Positions 61,171 through 64,000 of a stretch of 64,000 bases of DNA are shown piece by piece. Both the position numbers and the translations under genes were made by a program. The DNA is from Mesorhizobium sp. M2E.F.Ca.ET.219.01.1.1. Its GTDB lineage: Bacteria > Pseudomonadota > Alphaproteobacteria > Rhizobiales > Rhizobiaceae. The stretch is from the NCBI RefSeq assembly GCF_004016445.2, contig NZ_SADT02000002.1:310001-374000 (forward strand), given 5' to 3'. The notes below the pieces were generated by a model. The model had not been told where the DNA came from. It worked only from the letters and a program-made list of their open reading frames with translations, and did no database searches. The first letter of the stretch is position 1. The number at the start of each line of letters is the position of its first letter.

Positions 61171-62307
61171 ATGAATTCGAATACGATCACATGTATCGAA
61201 GATCTCCGGCAGCTTCACAGGAAGAGAGTTCCCAGGGCATTCTTCGACTACGCCGATCGCGGTTCGTATAGCGAGCAGACCTTGCGCGAGAATCGAACGG
61301 ACTTCGAAAAGATCAAATTCCGGCAGCGTGTTCTGGTCGATGTATCCAGGAGGAACACGTCTACCGTGCTGCTGGGCGAGGCAATTTCAGTGCCGCTCGT
61401 TCTGGCGCCAGTCGGCTTGGGAGGGCTTCAATATGCCGACGGGGAAATTCACGCTTGTCGCGCTGCGCAGACGGCGGGCATTCCATACACGTTATCGATT
61501 ATGTCGATCTGCTCGATGGAGGATGTCGCAGCCGCTGTCAAAAAACCCTTCTGGTTTCAACTGAGTTTGCTAAAGGACCGCGGCTTCGTCAGATCGCTCG
61601 TGGAACGCGCGATCGCCGTGAAATGCGACGCGATTGTCCTGACGGTGGACCTGCCGGTGCTGGCGCAACGACATGCCGACATCAAGAACGGCATGACGGT
61701 GCCGCCGAAGTGGACTTTCGGCAAGTTTGTCGACTTTGCGAGCAGGCCGGCATGGGTCGCCAGCGTGATGCGCGGCAAGAGGAAGACGTTCGGGAATCTC
61801 GTCGGACAATCCGGCAACCAAAAGATAGAATCGCTTGCCGCATGGATGAATGAGCAATTCGGCACGAGCCCGACGTTGAAAGACGTGGAGTGGGTTCGAA
61901 GCATATGGCCTGGAAAGTTGATCGTTAAGGGCATCGGCGACGCCAAGGATGCGCGTGACCTCGCGAAAATTGGGGTGCAAGGCCTGGTGGTTTCAAACCA
62001 TGGCGGACGTCAACTTGACGGTGGCAGATCCACGATCTCGGTGCTGCCCGAAATTGCGGATGCGGTGGGCGCCGATTTGGAAGTTCTGGTAGATGGAGGG
62101 GTTCGCTCCGGCCAGGATGTGATGCGCGCGTTGGCTCTCGGGGCAAAGGCGTGCATGATCGGCAGGGCTTATGTTCACGGCCTGGGTGCCGCGGGCGAAC
62201 AAGGAGTTGCCAAGGCCATCGATCTCATCCGCAAGGAATTCGACGTCACAATGGGCCTGACCGGAACCGTCCGGGTTGATGAAATAGATCGCCGAATACT
62301 CGCCTAG
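61171..62307 (+). CDS. FMN-dependent alpha-hydroxy-acid oxidase/dehydrogenase
   Basis: 378-residue TIM-barrel flavoprotein of the LldD/glycolate oxidase/mandelate dehydrogenase family. FMN and substrate residues are seen in APVGLGGLQYADGE, VLTVDLPVLAQRHADI, the catalytic histidine in SNHGGRQLDG, and the phosphate clamp VDGGVRSGQDV and MIGRAYVHGLG. GGAGGAG precedes the ATG at 61171, making it a possible target of the anti-Shine-Dalgarno small RNA. It oxidises a 2-hydroxy acid to the 2-keto acid; which one is not resolved. It is probably cotranscribed with the amidase. Confidence 0.93.
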   Translation: MNSNTITCIEDLRQLHRKRVPRAFFDYADRGSYSEQTLRENRTDFEKIKFRQRVLVDVSRRNTSTVLLGEAISVPLVLAPVGLGGLQYADGEIHACRAAQTAGIPYTLSIMSICSMEDVAAAVKKPFWFQLSLLKDRGFVRSLVERAIAVKCDAIVLTVDLPVLAQRHADIKNGMTVPPKWTFGKFVDFASRPAWVASVMRGKRKTFGNLVGQSGNQKIESLAAWMNEQFGTSPTLKDVEWVRSIWPGKLIVKGIGDAKDARDLAKIGVQGLVVSNHGGRQLDGGRSTISVLPEIADAVGADLEVLVDGGVRSGQDVMRALALGAKACMIGRAYVHGLGAAGEQGVAKAIDLIRKEFDVTMGLTGTVRVDEIDRRILA

Positions 62308-62347
62308 CTGTCTGCGTCGTACAACGAGCGGAGATCAGCAGTCGCCG

Positions 62348-63046
62348 TCACTCCAACCCGGCCAAGCTCTCTTCTTCCTCAACCGCTTCCGCCCCGCCCA
62401 GCCTGAACGGCGCGAACGAGGTCCGGTGCAGCCTTGCCACCGGGCCATGCGCCTCGATGGCGGTGCGGTGCCGGACTGTCGCATAGCCCATATGCACTTC
62501 GAAGCCGTAGTGTTCGTGATGGCCGCCGCAGCCGCACATCATGCGGTCGCGCATCACCTTGGCGACGATCGAGGCTGCGGCGATCGACTGCGAGCGCTGG
62601 TCGCCCTTGATCAGCGCCCGGCCTTCGCAGGCGAGGCCGGGCGGAACGTCGCGGCCGTCGGCCAGGGCGAGTTTCGGCTGCAGCGAGAGACCCGCGGCGG
62701 CGCGGCGCATCGCTTCGAGACTCGCTTTCAGGATGTTGCTGTTGTCGATGCCCTCGGCGCTGATCGAGGCCATCGAGACGCTGAGCGCCGAGCCGAGAAT
62801 CTTGAGAAACAGCGCCTCTCGCTGCAAATGGGTCAGGCGCTTGGAATCGTCGAGGCCCTCAGGAATATTGGCGGGGTTGAGCACCACCGCCGCCGCCACC
62901 ACCGGCCCGGCGAGCGGACCGCGGCCTGCCTCGTCCATGCCGGCGACCGGCCACAGCCCATCGGCCATCGCCTTCGTCTCGATCGAGAAGTCGGGCTTCT
63001 CGACCATTTCAAAGAGAAGCGGAGAATCGGAACGCGCGCGAGCCAT
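62348..63046 (-). CDS. rnhB: Ribonuclease HII
   Basis: 232-residue RNase HII, which cuts RNA in RNA-DNA hybrids and removes single ribonucleotides from DNA. Catalytic acids D38 and E39 lie in [14 protein letters not shown], with a third Asp in [10 protein letters not shown] and the fourth in [12 protein letters not shown]. The conserved tail [11 protein letters not shown] follows. An insertion CGCGGHHEH stands before YGF. The ATG at 63046 is chosen although its ribosome site is weak; the frame is open 40 codons further. In related genomes rnhB follows the atp F0 genes, so the amidase cassette looks inserted. Confidence 0.95.
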   Translation of the reverse strand: MARARSDSPLLFEMVEKPDFSIETKAMADGLWPVAGMDEAGRGPLAGPVVAAAVVLNPANIPEGLDDSKRLTHLQREALFLKILGSALSVSMASISAEGIDNSNILKASLEAMRRAAAGLSLQPKLALADGRDVPPGLACEGRALIKGDQRSQSIAAASIVAKVMRDRMMCGCGGHHEHYGFEVHMGYATVRHRTAIEAHGPVARLHRTSFAPFRLGGAEAVEEEESLAGLE

Positions 63047-63175
63047 GGTGCGGCGAGGTTCGCATCGGCTCCGATTCTCCGCAAGTCCCTCCGGGTCGGG
63101 TGGGGCGCCGGACCGGGAGGGCACCGTCTCACAGCCGGGGGACAGGGGCCGGACGGGATACTTCAAAAGGACTGC

Positions 63176-63212
63176 GCCTCCAGACGGAAAACGGCTTTGC
63201 CTGGAATTGCTT
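63176..63212 (+). repeat. Short copy of the dispersed intergenic repeat
   Basis: CCAGACGGAAAACGGCTTTG followed by CCTGGAATTGCTT matches the last third of the element at 58700-58806 (GGATGGAAAACCGCTCAC and CCTGGAATTGATC), with a few bases missing. The orientation is the same. It lies between the radical SAM gene and rnhB. Confidence 0.6.
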
Positions 63213-63241
63213 AGGGCCGGCCGTCAGGGCCGGCGCCGTCT

Positions 63242-64000
63242 TCAAAGCAGCATCAGCTGCTCGCCGGCGCCGGAGCCTGCGACGAATTGATCGATGCGAA
63301 GCTGTCGTCGTTCGGCATTGAGGCCGAGACGCTTGGCGGCGATCTCGAAGCGCCGGCCGATCTGCCAGGCATAGGGTCCGGCGCCTTTCATGCGCTTGCC
63401 CCATTCGGAATCATAATCCTTGCCGTCGCGCATCGAACGGATCAGCGACATCACATGCCGGTAGCGATCCGGATAATGCCGCAACAGCCAGTCCTTGAAG
63501 ATTGGCGCCACTTCGAGCGGCAGGCGCAGGATGACGTAGCCTGCCTCGCGCGCCCCGGCGGCCCGCGCCGAATCGAGGATGCGCTCCATCTCCGGATCGT
63601 TGAGGCCGGGAATGATCGGCGCCACCATCACGGAGGCCGGGATGCCGGCGTCCGACAACTGCCTGATCGCCTCCAGCCGCTTCGTCGGGGTCGACGCGCG
63701 CGGCTCCATGGTTCTGGCCAGCATGCGGTCCATCGTCGTCACCGACAGCGCCACCTTGGCAAGGCCGCGCTCGGCCATGCGCGACAGGATGTCGATGTCG
63801 CGCGTCACCAGCGCCGACTTCGTCACGATGCCGACCGGGTGGCCACGCGCCTCCAGCACCTCGAGGATCTCGCGCATGATCCGGTACTGCTTCTCGATCG
63901 GCTGATAGGGATCGGTGTTGGTGCCGATGGCGATCGTGCGCGGCTGGTAACCCGGCTTCGACAATTCCCGGTCCAGCATGCGCGCCGCATCCGGCTTGGC
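63242..64000 (-). CDS. PA0069-family radical SAM protein, N-terminus off the window
   Basis: The last 252 residues of a radical SAM protein of the PA0069/SplB-like family. The CxxxCxxC cluster is outside the window, but the barrel segments IAIGTNTDPYQPIEKQYRIM, VTKSALVTRDIDIL and VMVAPIIPGLNDPEMERIL are typical. The reaction is unknown. The frame is open to the right edge. The rnhB gene lies downstream on the same strand across a 195-base gap that holds a repeat fragment. Confidence 0.88.
   Translation of the reverse strand, partial: AKPDAARMLDRELSKPGYQPRTIAIGTNTDPYQPIEKQYRIMREILEVLEARGHPVGIVTKSALVTRDIDILSRMAERGLAKVALSVTTMDRMLARTMEPRASTPTKRLEAIRQLSDAGIPASVMVAPIIPGLNDPEMERILDSARAAGAREAGYVILRLPLEVAPIFKDWLLRHYPDRYRHVMSLIRSMRDGKDYDSEWGKRMKGAGPYAWQIGRRFEIAAKRLGLNAERRQLRIDQFVAGSGAGEQLMLL

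Overview
The window looks like a chromosomal segment of a Mesorhizobium-like member of the Rhizobiales. This is inferred, not measured. The pointers are high GC with dense, often overlapping operons; an ATP synthase F0 operon (atpI-B-E-F'-F) that carries a b' gene and is separate from the F1 genes; a BacA-type peptide transporter; RIME-like palindromic mosaic repeats; a rhizobial intergenic repeat near 19.1, 58.7 and 63.2 kb; a promoter matching the rhizobial form CTTGAC-N17-CTATRT; and an alpha-r14-type small RNA.

Region 1 (1-11.7 kb): a dipeptide/opine-type ABC transporter (two paralogous Tat-exported binding proteins, DppB- and DppC-like permeases, a fused DppD-DppF ATPase) with two enolase-superfamily enzymes, a GntR/FCD regulator and a LysR regulator. 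It is followed by a 2-oxoglutarate/Fe(II) oxygenase divergent from a second LysR gene. Region 2 (12.7-19.1 kb): a TetR-controlled RND efflux pump with two copies of one palindrome in the divergent promoter, then a methyltransferase. Region 3 (19.1-24.8 kb): a small RNA gene with three anti-Shine-Dalgarno loops, then a sugar ABC transporter (binding protein, permease, single-domain ATPase), its LacI regulator and an FAH-fold enzyme.

Region 4 (24.9-31.1 kb): a polyamine-type ABC transporter (permeases, binding protein, XRE-cupin regulator, ATPase) beside a frameshifted FAD amine/amino-acid oxidase gene. Both transcription units carry the same palindrome, TTTCA-N6-TGAAA, in their promoters. Region 5 (31.1-40.1 kb): a GntR gene facing a second polyamine-type ABC transporter that runs into a gamma-glutamyltransferase, an oxalyl-CoA-synthetase-like ligase and a ketopantoate-reductase-like dehydrogenase; this reads as one uptake-and-catabolism operon of unknown substrate.

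Region 6 (40.1-49.4 kb): small stress and housekeeping genes (a four-cysteine protein behind a LexA-like box, an SRAP DNA-crosslink protein, a SnoaL-like protein, an ArsC/YffB-like protein, DUF488, an M29 aminopeptidase, a LysR gene), an MFS transporter, bacA and a polysaccharide deacetylase. Region 7 (49.6-58.7 kb): core genes, namely a TPR membrane protein, der, a LysR/MFS divergent pair, a SleB-type cell wall hydrolase and the F0 operon. Region 8 (58.7-64 kb): a visibly less GC-rich GntR-amidase-hydroxyacid oxidase cassette between atpF and rnhB, bracketed by direct copies of the intergenic repeat, then rnhB and the end of a radical SAM gene.

No rRNA, tRNA, CRISPR array, transposase or integrase was seen.
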